From an uncultured Kiritimatiellota bacterium (GTDB lineage Bacteria; Verrucomicrobiota; Kiritimatiellia; RFP12; DVOR01): a stretch of DNA of 64,000 nt. The notes beneath the pieces are model-generated. The model saw nothing but the letters and a program-made list of their open reading frames with translations, ran no database searches and had not been told where the DNA came from. Below are positions 8,283 through 15,852 of this stretch, in pieces (positions within the stretch are counted from its first letter, which is position 1; each line of letters opens with the position of its first letter). Location of the stretch: positions 1 through 64,000 of the forward strand of contig CALXSF010000010.1 of the NCBI GenBank assembly GCA_944391055.1, written 5' to 3'. The position numbers were made by a program, and so were the translations under genes.

Positions 8283-8975
8283 TCAGATCCCGCCGTAACG
8301 GCGGGAGCGGCGGGCGAAGGCGTCGAGGGCGGCCCGGAAATCGGCCTCGGAGAAGTCGGGCCAAAGGGTGGGGGTGACGTAGAGCTCGGCGTAGCTGGCC
8401 TGCCACAGGAGGAAGTTGCTGAGGCGGAGCTCGCCGCTGGTGCGGATGATGAGGTCGGGGTCGGGGACGTCGGGGAGGTAGAGGTGGCGGGCGACGGCGG
8501 CCTCGTCGATGGACTCGGGGTCGATCTCGCCTTGGGCGGCGAGGCGGGCGAGCGCGCGGGCGGCGTGGGCGATCTCGGTACGCCCGCCGTAGCTGAGGCA
8601 GACGATGAGCTGGCGCTCGTAGGCCTCGGTGGCGCGCTCGACGCGGGCGAGGGCGGCGTCGACCTCGGGGGGGAGATCCTCGCGGCGGCCCATGACGCGC
8701 AGGCGCACCCGATGCTCGTGCAGGAGGGGCTCCTCGCCGGCGAGGTGGGCGACGAGCAGGCGCATGAGGGCCCCCACCTCGGCCGCGGGCCGCTTCCAGT
8801 TCTCGACGGAGAAGGCGTAGAGCGTGAGGTAGCGGATCCCCGCGTCGCGGCAGTAGCCAAGGACGCGCCGGACGGTCTCGCCGCCGGCGCGGTGCCCCTC
8901 GGTGCGGGGAAGGCCGCGGGCCTGCGCCCAGCGGCCGTTGCCGTCCATGATGATGGCCAGGTGGCGGAGGCCCAT
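8283..8975 (-). CDS. uppS: Undecaprenyl (isoprenyl) diphosphate synthase
   Basis: Cis-prenyltransferase that makes the C55 lipid carrier for cell-wall and surface polysaccharide synthesis; cytosolic, membrane-associated. 230 residues, normal length. HLAIIMDGNGRWA at the N-terminus holds the catalytic Asp and the Gly/Arg diphosphate site. YAFSVENWKRP and the C-terminal DPDLIIRTSGELRLSNFLLWQ with the E-x-Y motif are family signatures. Its ATG overlaps the purA stop by one base (TGATG), so the two are co-translated. No strong Shine-Dalgarno site is visible, consistent with reinitiation. Confidence 0.97.
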   Translation of the reverse strand: MGLRHLAIIMDGNGRWAQARGLPRTEGHRAGGETVRRVLGYCRDAGIRYLTLYAFSVENWKRPAAEVGALMRLLVAHLAGEEPLLHEHRVRLRVMGRREDLPPEVDAALARVERATEAYERQLIVCLSYGGRTEIAHAARALARLAAQGEIDPESIDEAAVARHLYLPDVPDPDLIIRTSGELRLSNFLLWQASYAELYVTPTLWPDFSEADFRAALDAFARRSRRYGGI

Positions 8976-10252
8976 CAGATGCCCACGCGGAGGGTGGATT
9001 CCCGGGCGGGCCCGATGGAAAGGATGCCGAGGCGGCCGCCGCAGAGCTGGATGAGCCGCTCGACGTAGGCCTTGGCCTTGAGGGGCAGGCGGGCCATGTC
9101 GGTGATGGCGCTGGTCTCCTCGAGCCAGCCGGGCATGGTCTCGTAGATGGGCTTGCAGCGGGCGAGCTGGGCGGCGGAGGCGGGCATCTCCTCGATGCGC
9201 CGGCCGTCAAGCTCGTAGGCCACGCAGATTTTGATCTCGGGGAGGGTGTCCATCACGTCGAGCTTGGTGAGGGCCCAGAAGTCGACGCCGTTGACCATCT
9301 GCGCGTAGCGGGCGACGACGGCGTCGAACCAGCCGCAGCGGCGGGGCCGCCCCGTGACGGCGCCGAACTCATGCCCGCGCTCGGCCAGCGTGCGCCCCAC
9401 CTCGCCGAAATCCTCGGTGGGGAAGGGCCCCTCGCCGACGCGGGTGGTGTAGGCCTTGACCACGCCGACCACGCGGTCGATGCGCCGCGGGCTGAGGCCC
9501 GAGCCGACGCAGGCGCCGCCGGAGGTGGGGTTGGAGGAGGTGACGAAGGGATACGTGCCGAAGTCGATGTCCAGCATCGTCCCCTGGGCGCCCTCGAGGA
9601 GGATGGACTTGCCCTCGCGGTCGGCCCGGTGGATGAGGGGGATGGTGTCGACGATGTAGGGGCGCAGACGCTCGGCCGCCTCGATGTACGTGCGGGCCAT
9701 CTCCTCGGCGTCGAGGGGCGCGGCGCCGAGGGCGTCGAGGCGGAGGTTCGTCTCGGCCACCTGCTCGCGGACGAGGTCGGGGAACTCCGGCAGCAGCATG
9801 TCGCCGCAGCGGAGCCCGGAGCGGGAGACCTTGGCGGCGTAGGCCGGGCCGATCCCGCGGCCCGTGGTGCCGATCTTCTTGCCCGCGGGGCGGGCCGCCT
9901 CGTCGGCCTTGTCGAGCGCGCGGTGGTAGAGCATCACCATGTGGGCGCGGGTGGAGACGAAGAGGCGGCCGCGGCATTCGACGCCCGTCCCGCGCAGCAT
10001 CTCGATCTCCTCGATGAGGTCGAGCGGGTTCATCACCACGCCGTTGCCGATGACGCAGACCTTGCCCGCGTGGAGGATGCCCGAGGGCACCAGGCGCAGG
10101 ACGCGCTTCTCGCCCTCGGCGATGACCGTGTGGCCGGCGTTCGAGCCGCCCTGATAGCGCACGATCAGGTCGGCCTGCGCGGTCAGCACGTCGATGATCT
10201 TGCCCTTGCCCTCGTCGCCCCATTGCGACCCAATCAACACGGTGTTCGGCAT
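8975..10252 (-). CDS. purA: Adenylosuccinate synthetase
   Basis: GTP-dependent conversion of IMP and aspartate to adenylosuccinate, first step of AMP synthesis. 425 residues. P-loop GSQWGDEGKGK near residue 10, catalytic GSNAGHTV, GTTGRGIGPAY, QGTMLDIDFGTYPFVTSSN and the C-terminal LTKLDV guanine site are intact. ATG 10252 is preceded by AAAGGAAG at good spacing; an upstream in-frame extension is non-coding. A promoter with TATCCT is about 55 nt upstream. It leads uppS in a two-gene operon. Confidence 0.97.
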   Translation of the reverse strand: MPNTVLIGSQWGDEGKGKIIDVLTAQADLIVRYQGGSNAGHTVIAEGEKRVLRLVPSGILHAGKVCVIGNGVVMNPLDLIEEIEMLRGTGVECRGRLFVSTRAHMVMLYHRALDKADEAARPAGKKIGTTGRGIGPAYAAKVSRSGLRCGDMLLPEFPDLVREQVAETNLRLDALGAAPLDAEEMARTYIEAAERLRPYIVDTIPLIHRADREGKSILLEGAQGTMLDIDFGTYPFVTSSNPTSGGACVGSGLSPRRIDRVVGVVKAYTTRVGEGPFPTEDFGEVGRTLAERGHEFGAVTGRPRRCGWFDAVVARYAQMVNGVDFWALTKLDVMDTLPEIKICVAYELDGRRIEEMPASAAQLARCKPIYETMPGWLEETSAITDMARLPLKAKAYVERLIQLCGGRLGILSIGPARESTLRVGI

Positions 10253-10302
10253 ACGTCGCTTCCTTTTTCGTCCGCGCCCTTCCGCGGGCGCAACGTGTGT
10301 GA

Positions 10303-10311
10303 AGGATAACA
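10303..10311 (-). promoter_or_regulatory. -10 promoter element of purA-uppS
   Basis: Minus-strand GTGTTATCCT, the recurring extended -10 motif, about 50 nt before the purA start. The 218-bp gap 10253-10470 holds no gene that I can support. Confidence 0.5.
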
Positions 10312-10470
10312 CATTCCCCCGCCCCGCGCAATTGCCCGCAGACGGCATGGGGCGCGCCCGCAATGCCGCATGGTCGGGGGATTTCAACGACGAGGCCGGT
10401 CTCGGGCGTGCCCCAAATCGTGCCTCCTCGCATTCAAGTGCGAAGTTCTCCGCCAAGAGTGATGCCGGGC

Positions 10471-10521
10471 CTATGCGGCTGCTAATCCGCAAAGACCCAC
10501 TAGCCACGTAAATCGTTTCAT
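10471..10521 (-). pseudogene. Truncated third Sel1-unit start (signal-peptide stub)
   Basis: ATG at 10521 opens a 16-residue peptide, MKRFTWLVGLCGLAAA, then stop. It looks like the start of a signal peptide and matches the start of the next unit (MKLFVWL at 10762), including the upstream GTGAACAG and AAAGG sequences. The rest of the gene is missing. This is a relic of a tandem Sel1 duplication. Confidence 0.5.
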
Positions 10522-10555
10522 GGGAAAGTCCTTTCTCTTGTTTCTGTTCACAACG

Positions 10556-10762
10556 TTACTTCTGCAATGCTTCCAGCATCGATTTGGCCTCCTTGTGCCC
10601 CTGCCTGGCGGCCTTACGCCACCACTTTGCGGCCTCGGTGTCGGACTGTTCCACGCCTCGGCCTTCGTCATAACTTATTCCAAGGAGGCATTGCGCGCCT
10701 GCGTCCCCTTGCTCGGCGGCCTTGCGGTACCACTTCGCGGCTAACCATACAAATAGTTTCAT
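10556..10762 (-). CDS. Small Sel1-repeat protein, signal peptide deleted
   Basis: 68 residues: MKLFVWLA runs straight into one and a half Sel1-like (TPR-type) helices, AAKWYRKAAEQGDAGAQC, then GVEQSDTEAAKWWRKAARQG. Sel1 repeats bind proteins and are often found in secreted or periplasmic proteins. Compared with the stub at 10521, the hydrophobic part of the signal peptide is gone, as if an internal deletion joined the first seven codons to the repeat. The start has AAAGGG 8-10 nt upstream. It may be expressed or dying. Confidence 0.6.
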   Translation of the reverse strand: MKLFVWLAAKWYRKAAEQGDAGAQCLLGISYDEGRGVEQSDTEAAKWWRKAARQGHKEAKSMLEALQK

Positions 10763-10788
10763 GAAAAATCCCTTTCGATAATCGCTGT

Positions 10789-11103
10789 TCACAGTGTTAC
10801 GGTATGCAATGCTTCCAGTGCCGATTTGGCCTTCTCGTGCTCCTGCTCTGCCGCCTTGTGGTACCACTTTGCGGCCTCGGAGCCCGACTGCTCCACGCCA
10901 CAGCCTTCGTGATACATCAGGCCAAGGTTGAATTGCGCGAAGGAATTGCCACCTTTCGTAATCGGGCGTAGGACGGCGGGGTCTTTGGAGATGTATGCGT
11001 CCTTTATCTCCATTTTTTCGACCCAATGGCCTTGATCCATCTCTTGCGCGAAGCGAAAGGAGCCAAACGACGCGACAACAAACGATAAGACAAAATGGTG
11101 CAT
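10789..11103 (-). CDS. Small secreted Sel1-repeat protein
   Basis: 104 residues: hydrophobic N-terminus MHHFVLSFVVASFGSFRFAQ (likely signal peptide), a charged stretch, then one Sel1 repeat (FAQFNLGLMYHEGCGVEQSG and AAKWYHKAAEQEHEKAKSAL). AAAGGAAG precedes the ATG. The C-terminal end differs from the neighbour by a one-base insertion that shifts past the ancestral stop. Lower GC than surrounding housekeeping genes. Function unknown; Sel1 proteins often act as adaptors or interbacterial effectors. Confidence 0.65.
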   Translation of the reverse strand: MHHFVLSFVVASFGSFRFAQEMDQGHWVEKMEIKDAYISKDPAVLRPITKGGNSFAQFNLGLMYHEGCGVEQSGSEAAKWYHKAAEQEHEKAKSALEALHTVTL

Positions 11104-11128
11104 GGCGACAGCTTCCTTTGGGGCGAAT

Positions 11129-11458
11129 TTACAAAACGATTAACGCGGCGCACTTGGGTTTGGTGGGGGCATCAAGGTTGACCTTAAAGCCAAGCTTGCT
11201 TTTGTTGTCCTTCAGGTGGAGCAACTCCAGCAAAGTGACAATACCAATCACAATCTTAACCGGCCCCCGATAGGCTTTGAGGGCGATTTCTGAATTCGTA
11301 TTTCTCGCGTTCTCCGAAACTAAACAACTGTATGATTCGCTCTCGGAGCGTGTGACCTTGAAGGAGGGGGTGGGCTCGATGGTGATCGTCATTTCACCGC
11401 GTGGGGCGACCGACAACGCGATCGTCTTGATCGTGCCTTCGCAGTAATACTTACCCAT
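11129..11458 (-). CDS. Hypothetical protein coupled to the FRG gene
   Basis: 109 residues, not recognised. Predicted beta-rich N-terminal half (GTIKTIALSVAPRGEMTITI) and a hydrophobic stretch PVKIVIGIVTLLELLHL near residue 75; no signal peptide. Its ATG overlaps the FRG stop by 8 bp (ATGGGTAA), so the two are made together and may interact. Relatively AT-rich codons point to the same accessory origin as the FRG gene. It could be an immunity or partner protein, but nothing in the sequence shows that. Confidence 0.6.
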   Translation of the reverse strand: MGKYYCEGTIKTIALSVAPRGEMTITIEPTPSFKVTRSESESYSCLVSENARNTNSEIALKAYRGPVKIVIGIVTLLELLHLKDNKSKLGFKVNLDAPTKPKCAALIVL

Positions 11459-12446
11459 GCTGTTTTCCTTTCGTGTTGAGCTGACGTTGGAAGGCCGTGG
11501 CGAACGTGGTGAACTCGGGGTAGTACTGATACTCCGCCATCCCGATCATCTCCAGCTCGTCCCGGATGTGGCCCTTGCTCGGGCCGTCGATGAAGATGGT
11601 TCCCACCTGCTCGATGCCATACGAAGGCGCCCGCGGGTCGTCGAAGTCCTCGCGCGAATAGGTCGGCTCCAACGCCGCCTTCCCCTCCTTGTTGCCGAAG
11701 AGGATGAAGCAGCCCGATTGCGCGCGGACGTGCTCGGTGGTCTGCAGGGGCTTGATGCACCACAGGTGCTGCAGGTCGGCGACCAATTGGTCGCGCGTGC
11801 CCTCCATGATCGCGAAGCCGGGCCGCTTCGCGCGGACGGCGTGCAGCAGGAAGCCGAGGTCGCCATCGAACACGATTTCCTCCGGCCTCCGGCGCGCCAT
11901 CGCGGCGATTGCGGCGGCGGTGTCGGAATCGGTATACTTGATCCGGTCCCTCCGAATGGCGTAGACATAGAGGAACCCCGGGACGTCCTTCGCGTCCGCC
12001 TTGTCGGCGTTGCCGGGATTCACCGCTATTGCCGTGGAAAGGCGCAAATCCAGCGAAACGTCGAGCAGGCGGGTCGGCAGGAAGTAGTGTTGCATACGCG
12101 AGAGCAACTCCAACGTCGGCAAATCCGGCGAGACGAAGTCCGGATACCACCGGACGGCCTCGTTCAGCATGATGTGCTCGTTCTTGAGCAGCGTTTGGTT
12201 CCATGGGCGGAAAATGCTCGCGATGGCGTTCCCCGGCAACGAGGGCAGGCTTTTGTCCCCGCTCGGGTGGTGACTCTGATATTCCCCGCGAAAGAAGAAT
12301 TCGCAATCCGCGTAGGCCGGATCCCGTTGGCAACGTGCGCGAATCGCCCACGCCTCCCGCAAAATATCCGAAAACGACCCGCAAACCATGACTCCATGCT
12401 CCACGAAGCCTTCTCCCCCGGCACGCTTGCCGAGGAAGGACTTCAT
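11451..12446 (-). CDS. FRG-domain protein
   Basis: 331 residues from ATG 12446 (313 from the alternative ATG 12392; neither has a clean Shine-Dalgarno site). The FRG family signature is clear: EFFFRGEYQSHH near residue 50, then LLSRMQHYFLPTRLLDVSLD around residue 120. FRG proteins are common in accessory and phage-related loci and have been proposed as toxin-like enzymes with distant likeness to ADP-ribosyltransferases; activity here is unknown. It is translationally coupled to the 109-residue gene downstream. Upstream TAAAAT (about 12485) may be its -10. Confidence 0.75.
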   Translation of the reverse strand: MKSFLGKRAGGEGFVEHGVMVCGSFSDILREAWAIRARCQRDPAYADCEFFFRGEYQSHHPSGDKSLPSLPGNAIASIFRPWNQTLLKNEHIMLNEAVRWYPDFVSPDLPTLELLSRMQHYFLPTRLLDVSLDLRLSTAIAVNPGNADKADAKDVPGFLYVYAIRRDRIKYTDSDTAAAIAAMARRRPEEIVFDGDLGFLLHAVRAKRPGFAIMEGTRDQLVADLQHLWCIKPLQTTEHVRAQSGCFILFGNKEGKAALEPTYSREDFDDPRAPSYGIEQVGTIFIDGPSKGHIRDELEMIGMAEYQYYPEFTTFATAFQRQLNTKGKQHG

Positions 12447-12637
12447 TGGGCATTTGACGCCAAGAGGGGAAATTTTACGGGGAAAGTGATTTTTTCTTGG
12501 GGAGAGGTTCTCGTGTTGCCCGGGGACCGCTCGAAGGCCGCTTTTGGGGCGCGCGGGGGCGTGGGTGGAGGGGCGGTCCGGGGGGCTTTTTCGGCGGGGG
12601 TGGGGGAACGAGATTGCGGGGGTCGTTTCTTGGATCA

Positions 12638-12690
12638 CGGCGTGTCTCGGGGTGAGGGACGGCGTGTCTCGGGGTGAGGGACGGCGTGTC
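12638..12690. repeat. 22-bp tandem repeat, two copies plus a partial
   Basis: 12638-12659 and 12660-12681 are identical 22-mers (CGGCGTGTCTCGGGGTGAGG core); a third starts at 12682 and fades after 9 bases. The complement matches the 22-bp repeats at 26837-26902 at about 17 of 22 positions. The gene-free stretch 12447-12814 otherwise shows only promoter-like sequence. Confidence 0.8.
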
Positions 12691-12767
12691 GCGGGCGGGG
12701 GTGGGTGCCGTTCGGCGTATGCAGGGAGAGGGGGGCGCGTGGGCGGCGGGGCGGGCGGCGGTGGCGT

Positions 12768-12777
12768 GTGGTATGTT
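12768..12777 (+). promoter_or_regulatory. Extended -10 promoter of the GH38-like gene and ispE
   Basis: TGTGGTATGTT, with the -10 at 12772-12777. It lies 7 nt before an ATG at 12785 and 37 nt before the ATG at 12815 that has a Shine-Dalgarno site. Confidence 0.5.
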
Positions 12778-12814
12778 TTAGGCGATGGAAGTATCCGGAA
12801 AGGAGCGCGGCGCG

Positions 12815-14863
12815 ATGCGACAGAGGTCTCGATGCGGTTGGATGAGGTGCTGGGCGGCGTCGGTGGCGTTGGCCTGCGGGGCGGCGTTCGGCGCGCCGTC
12901 GCCGGAGGAGGCGGCGGTGGAGCGGGTGCTGGTGGTCTTCAAGACGCATCTGGACGTGGGGTTCACGGATTTGAGTTCCGCGGTGACGGCGCGTTATGTG
13001 GGGGAGTTCCTGCCCAAGGCGATGGATGTGATCGAGGCGCTGGAGGCGGAGGGGGGCGAGGCGCGGTATGTCTGGACGACGGGGGCGTGGCTCATCGACC
13101 GTTATCTGCGGACGGCGGGGCCGGAGGCGAGGGCGCGTCTGGAGGGGCATCTGCGGCGGGGGACGGTCGCGTGGACGGCGGTGCCGTACACGGTGGAGAG
13201 CGAGGCGCTTTCGCGGCCGCTCTTCTCGGCGATGTTGGGCCTGTCCCAGCGGCTGGACAGGCGGTATGGGCGGCGGACGGTGGCCGCCAAGATGACGGAT
13301 GTGCCGGGGCACACGCGGGGCATCGTGGCGCCGTTGTGCGCGGCGGGGGTGACCTTCCTGCACGTCGGGGTCAACCCGGCCAGCGCGGTGCCGGAGGTGC
13401 CGCGGCTTTGCCGGTGGCGGGCGGCCACGGGCGAGAGCCTCATCCTGATGTACCAGGGGGATTACGGCGCGACGGAGATCCTGCCGGACGGGAGGACCGC
13501 GCTGTCGCTGAACTTCACGGGCGACAACCACGGCCCCCACACGGTGGCGCAGGTGAAGGCGCGTTTCGCGGAGCTGCGCCGACGGTTCCCGAACGCCACG
13601 TTGGAGGCTTGTTCCCTCAACGCGGTGGCGGAGGCGCTGGAGCCGCTGAAGGAGACGTTGCCGGAGGTGACGGCGGAGATCGGCGACACGTGGATTTACG
13701 GCTTCGCCTCGGCGCCGTCGCGGATGGCGCGCTTCCGGGCGGTGATGGCGTGCTTCGACCGCTGGGTGGCCACGGGCGCGCTGACGCCCGAGGCAAGCGT
13801 GGACGTGGCGGTGGCGCTGGGCATGGTGGCGGAGCACACGTGGGGGGTGGACGTGAAGACCTTCCTGAAGGCGTGGGATTGCTACGCGCCGGAGGCGTTC
13901 CGGGCGGCGCGCGGCACGGCGCCCTTCCGCTTCGCGGAGCGTTCGTGGGCGGAGGTGGACGGGCGCCTCGCGGCGGCGGTGGCGCTGCTGCCGGCCCCGC
14001 TGCGGGCGGAGGCGGAGGCGGCGATGGCGGAGGCCGTCCGCGCGGAGGCGTGCCCCATCCCGCCCGCGGAGGCGGAGGCGGAGCCGTGGCGGGCGGCGCT
14101 GCCGGGGGGCGTGGGCGCCGTCGGCCTGTGCTATCAGACGTTGGACGCGGCGGATTACGAACGCTTCTTCGGCCGTTATCTCCGCGCGCGGCCCGGCTGG
14201 GCGCTGTGCGACTTCGGGAAGCCGGGGCTGGGGCGGAGCCCGGCGGAGAGCGCCATCCTGCCGGCGCACGCCGCCGGGGCGCGCGCGGAGGGGGCGCCGT
14301 CGGGGCGGGCCGTCGTGCGGGAGCTGGTCTTCCCCGCCGCCACGCCCTTGGCGCGGGAGCTGCTGCCGCGGCGGGTGCAGGTGCGCGTGGAGGAGTATGC
14401 CGGGGAGCCGCGCCGCGCCGACATCACCGTGACGCTGCTGGACAAGCCCGCCGTGCGCCTGCCCGAGGCGTATTGGCTCCGCTTCGACGTGCCGGGGCTG
14501 CGCCGCCTCTTCGCCTGGAAGACGGGGGAGCGGATCGACCTGATGGACGTGGCGCCCCGCGGCGCGCGCCGTCAGCACGGGGTGGGGGAGGCCGTGGAGC
14601 TGGTCACCGACGCCGGGACGCTGCGTATCCGCCCCCATCAGGCGTTCCTGCTCAACGTGGGGCGGGAGATGGGGCTGAGCTATGACGTCGGGCTCCCGTC
14701 GCTCGAGGGCGGGGTGCAGTTCTGCCTGCTGAACAACTTCTGGGGGACGAACTTCCAGATGTGGTGCGAGGGGTCGATGCGCTTCCGCTTCACGGTGGAG
14801 TGGGAGCCGCGGGCGGGGCCGGGGCGGGATGTGGTATGTTACGGGGGAAAGGAGGCGCGATGA
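12815..14863 (+). CDS. Secreted GH38-like (DUF5054-type) glycosidase
   Basis: 682 residues, likely an alpha-mannosidase-like enzyme. After a signal peptide (RCWAASVALACGAAFGAPS) come VVFKTHLDVGFTD, resembling the metal-binding HxD of GH38, then AWLIDRYL, DVPGHTRG, GDNHGPHT and GDTWIYGFASAPSRMARF, which match my recollection of the DUF5054/GH38-like family. ATG 12815 has AAAGGAG 8 nt upstream. ATG 12785 in the same frame is 7 nt from a -10 box and would give a 10-residue longer, leaderless product. The stop overlaps the ispE start (ATGA). True substrate unknown. Confidence 0.8.
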   Translation: MRQRSRCGWMRCWAASVALACGAAFGAPSPEEAAVERVLVVFKTHLDVGFTDLSSAVTARYVGEFLPKAMDVIEALEAEGGEARYVWTTGAWLIDRYLRTAGPEARARLEGHLRRGTVAWTAVPYTVESEALSRPLFSAMLGLSQRLDRRYGRRTVAAKMTDVPGHTRGIVAPLCAAGVTFLHVGVNPASAVPEVPRLCRWRAATGESLILMYQGDYGATEILPDGRTALSLNFTGDNHGPHTVAQVKARFAELRRRFPNATLEACSLNAVAEALEPLKETLPEVTAEIGDTWIYGFASAPSRMARFRAVMACFDRWVATGALTPEASVDVAVALGMVAEHTWGVDVKTFLKAWDCYAPEAFRAARGTAPFRFAERSWAEVDGRLAAAVALLPAPLRAEAEAAMAEAVRAEACPIPPAEAEAEPWRAALPGGVGAVGLCYQTLDAADYERFFGRYLRARPGWALCDFGKPGLGRSPAESAILPAHAAGARAEGAPSGRAVVRELVFPAATPLARELLPRRVQVRVEEYAGEPRRADITVTLLDKPAVRLPEAYWLRFDVPGLRRLFAWKTGERIDLMDVAPRGARRQHGVGEAVELVTDAGTLRIRPHQAFLLNVGREMGLSYDVGLPSLEGGVQFCLLNNFWGTNFQMWCEGSMRFRFTVEWEPRAGPGRDVVCYGGKEAR

Positions 14864-15831
14864 AGGTTTTCGCGGCGGCGAAGGTGAATCTGGGGCTGAA
14901 GGTGCTGGGGAGGCGCGGGGATGGGTTCCACGCGCTGGATTCGGTGGCGGCGCTCCTGGGGCTGGGGGACGAGGTGGAGCTGGAGCGGGCGGGGGCGATG
15001 GCGCTGGAGGTGGCGGGGGAGGGGGTGGACGTGGGGGCCTTGCCGGCGGACGCGGAGGCGAACCTGGCGATGCGGGCGGCGCGCCTGGCGGAGCGGGCGG
15101 CGGGGCGGGCGCTGCCGACGCGGATCCGGATCCGCAAGCGCATCCCGCTGGGCGGGGGGCTGGGCGGGGGGAGCAGCGACGCGGCGGCGGTGCTGCGGGG
15201 GATGGACGCGCTGTGGGGGCTGGGGTTGGGGGCGGGGCGGCTGTGCGCGCTGGGCGCGGAGCTGGGCTCGGACGTGCCGCTCTTCGTCCTGGACGGGACG
15301 GTGCGGATGCGGGGGCGGGGGGAGCGGGTGGAGCGGCTGCCGATGGAGGGGGCGCCGCCGCTGTGGGTGGTGCTGGCGAACGACGGCTCGCATTGCGCGA
15401 CGCCGGCGGTGTACCGGGAGTGGGACCGGCTGAACGGGGGCGGGGCGCCGGCGGGGGGCTTGACAGCGGGGGCCGGGCTGTGGGATAATCTGTGTTTCTT
15501 TCTCCGAGCGGGAAGGTCGGCGGCGGTGGCCGAGGCGGTCGTGAACGACCTGCAGGCGCCGTGCGCGGGGCTGTTCCCCGGGGTCGCGCGGACGCTTGGG
15601 GCGTTGCGGGCGGCCGGCTGCGGGGGGGTGACCCTTTGCGGCAGCGGCGCGACGGTTTTCGGGCTGGTCGGGTCCCGCGAGGAGGGGGAGAGGGCGCTTG
15701 CCCATCCGGCGCTGGCCGGGTGTTGGCGGGCGTGCGCGCAGACGCTGCCCGATGGTGTAATGGCAGCACACGGGCCTTTGACGCCCATAGTCATGGTTCG
15801 AATCCATGTCGGGCAACCATGCGGCGTCTGA
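14860..15831 (+). CDS. ispE: 4-diphosphocytidyl-2-C-methyl-D-erythritol kinase, reading into tRNA-Gln
   Basis: GHMP kinase of the MEP isoprenoid pathway. AKVNLGLKVLGRRGDGFH opens the protein, the ATP loop is PLGGGLGGGSSDAAAVL (about residue 100), and the C-terminal GHMP motif is LCGSGATVFGL. 323 residues, about 40 longer than E. coli IspE. The extra C-terminal residues are encoded by the tRNA-Gln gene (15746-15819), and the frame stops only at 15831. ATG 14860 overlaps the previous stop and has AAAGGAGG upstream. It sits before prs as in many genomes. Confidence 0.93.
   Translation: MKVFAAAKVNLGLKVLGRRGDGFHALDSVAALLGLGDEVELERAGAMALEVAGEGVDVGALPADAEANLAMRAARLAERAAGRALPTRIRIRKRIPLGGGLGGGSSDAAAVLRGMDALWGLGLGAGRLCALGAELGSDVPLFVLDGTVRMRGRGERVERLPMEGAPPLWVVLANDGSHCATPAVYREWDRLNGGGAPAGGLTAGAGLWDNLCFFLRAGRSAAVAEAVVNDLQAPCAGLFPGVARTLGALRAAGCGGVTLCGSGATVFGLVGSREEGERALAHPALAGCWRACAQTLPDGVMAAHGPLTPIVMVRIHVGQPCGV
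15460..15489 (+). promoter_or_regulatory. Consensus-like promoter inside ispE
   Basis: TTGACA (15460-15465), 18-nt spacer ending TGTGG, then GATAAT (15484-15489). It is positioned to drive tRNA-Gln and the prs operon independently of ispE. Confidence 0.5.
15746..15819 (+). tRNA. tRNA-Gln (anticodon TTG)
   Basis: 74 nt with encoded CCA. Acceptor TGCCCGA/TCGGGCA perfect, D-stem GTGT/GCAC, anticodon loop CTTTGAC giving TTG, T-arm CATGG-TTCGAAT-CCATG perfect. The first anticodon-stem pair (27-43) is C-A, a mismatch. It lies wholly within the 3' end of the ispE frame, same strand. Confidence 0.95.
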
Positions 15832-15852
15832 CAGAGAGCAAAGGGAGCTGAG

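Noticed and set aside
5275-8298. 1007-codon plus-strand open frame
   Set aside because: Mirrors the GH3 gene on the other strand; no domain, no signal, repetitive Gly/Glu/Val content.
12635-12690. Extending the FRG protein upstream to 12638
   Set aside because: The added residues are Pro/Ser/Arg-rich, run into the 22-bp repeats and lack a start site.
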